Source: Malus domestica
Lineage: Eukaryota > Streptophyta > Magnoliopsida > Rosales > Rosaceae
DNA length: 64,000 nt
Direction: 5' to 3'
Assembly: GCF_042453785.1 (NCBI RefSeq)
Contig: NC_091661.1
Location: 25,845,501-25,909,500 of the forward strand
Under the pieces are notes generated by a model. The model was not told the DNA's origin, did no database searches, and worked only from the letters and a program-made list of their open reading frames with translations. The translations under genes were made by a program, and so were the position numbers. The stretch's first letter is position 1. Every line of letters starts with the position of its first letter. This document shows positions 63,053 through 64,000 of this stretch, piece after piece.

Positions 63053-64000
63053 ATGGCTAACTACTATGACATTGATGATATTATTATGGAGCAACAGGTT
63101 ACTTCCCGTCTCTTCGTATCCTTGAAATCTAAAGTGCATCTGCTACATTTATTTAAATCTGTATTCTAAGCATTATTTCTGTTTCCAAGCAGCTCGTCCC
63201 GGTTGTTTTCCATAAAGCAGTAAATGGTGTGGAGATTGATCCTAGTGCTGAAACTGATTATGTAAGTGATCAGAGTGGGTTTGGAGCGGATAGCCTTTGG
63301 TGAAAAGGATGTGCTCTTATATCTTCTTGGGTTTGTATTTCAGGTTGAAGCCGGTTCAAAGGTAGAGCTGCCTTTATGGCTTGCTTATGAGTTACACCTC
63401 AAACAAGTAGTAAAGATGAAGGTTCCTGCCTGTTTCAATCACAGGTATGATATCATATTATAAGTTCGTTTAACATTTTTAAATGGCCAATTTGGTTTGG
63501 GCTGAGTTTAATGGCCAGTTTGGTTCATTCAACAGTTTCTGGCCATGGTCATGGAGATTCATTTTGTTCTCAGGCTCGAAATCTGATATCCGTACATTTC
63601 TTGTCTGTGGTATACAAGATATTATGTTTATTCGTCATATCTTTGAATGTGCTTAGTTGCCACTGACCAATTACAATTGCTGCCATTCTGTGGGATGTGT
63701 AATTTTAGGAAAGCATGAAGAACAACTCACGTGATTCAAGTTCAAAACTAGCGATAGCTATATATCTAACACTTGTACATTTTTTTTTATCAGAACAAAG
63801 CTGGAACTTGGGGCTGATGGTGCAGCAGTAGATTTGAGATCTCGATGTCTATACTTCTATGAATTTGGATGCAAGATAGCACCATTGTGAGTCTCTCTCC
63901 TACTGATTTCCTGTATACATAATTCAATCGGTATGTTCTCTTGATGTAATTTATCTTCTAATAGGCACATTTTTAATAAAAATCACTCTTAATGTGGTAG
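63053..64000 (+). CDS. PSF3: GINS complex subunit PSF3, 5' part
   Basis: A subunit of the GINS tetramer, which works with CDC45 and MCM2-7 as the replicative helicase. The coding exons visible are 63053-63097, 63193-63261, 63344-63444 and 63794-63886. The last ends in a GTGAGT donor, so the gene continues beyond the window. The protein starts MANYYDIDDII. It then reads VPVVFHKAVNGVEIDP, KVELPLWLAYELHL and LRSRCLYFYEFGCKIAPL, which match plant PSF3 proteins. About 102 residues are present of a usual 190 or so. A leader intron probably runs from 62324 to 62996. The phases at every junction are consistent. Confidence 0.9.

Overview
The window is nuclear DNA from a dicot plant. The genes have many introns with GT/AG borders, the intergenic DNA is AT-rich, and MITEs, SINEs, a Ty1/copia element and Cassandra TRIM elements are abundant. 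The repeat families and protein sequences look most like Rosaceae, probably the apple/pear tribe. That placement is inference; the sequence does not name a species.

Seven protein-coding genes can be supported, and five of them are complete. From left to right they are: the 5' end of LHCB4 (CP29 antenna, minus strand, 1-345); an HMGB1-type chromatin protein (plus, 3553-5384); CYP90A1/CPD, the brassinosteroid P450 (plus, 24254-28920); MOS7/NUP88, a nucleoporin (minus, 29944-34939), tail-to-tail with CPD; a small multi-pass membrane protein of unknown function (minus, 37217-39715); an ABC1/ADCK1-like atypical kinase (plus, 49695-53801); a CPRD49/IAH1-type GDSL esterase (plus, 57620-60270); and the 5' part of the GINS subunit PSF3 (plus, 63053 to the window end). 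Exon borders were set by hand from splice signals, reading-frame phase and family similarity. In every complete gene the exon lengths add up to an open frame of the family's usual size.

The rest is repeat-rich. At 6965-12781 lies a decayed Ty1/copia retrotransposon. Its coding region is interrupted by a rearranged Cassandra element (8518-9498) that carries 5S-rRNA-like LTRs and is flanked by a 5-bp target duplication. From 13.2 to 16.9 kb there is a mosaic of TATCGATA-rich inverted-repeat elements, a 381-bp tandem duplication and a minisatellite. One short MITE family with 9-bp target duplications appears about nine times across the window, including inside a CPD intron. From 16.9 to 20.9 kb and from 40.6 to 45.8 kb I recognise no genes.

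The genes are ordinary single-copy plant housekeeping or hormone genes with no common pathway. No operon-like or cluster-like system is visible. The most notable items are the nested, palindromic Cassandra structure, the 9-bp-TSD MITE family, and the promoter and leader of CPD, which has a BZR1-type CGTGTG site and a GA-rich minisatellite.
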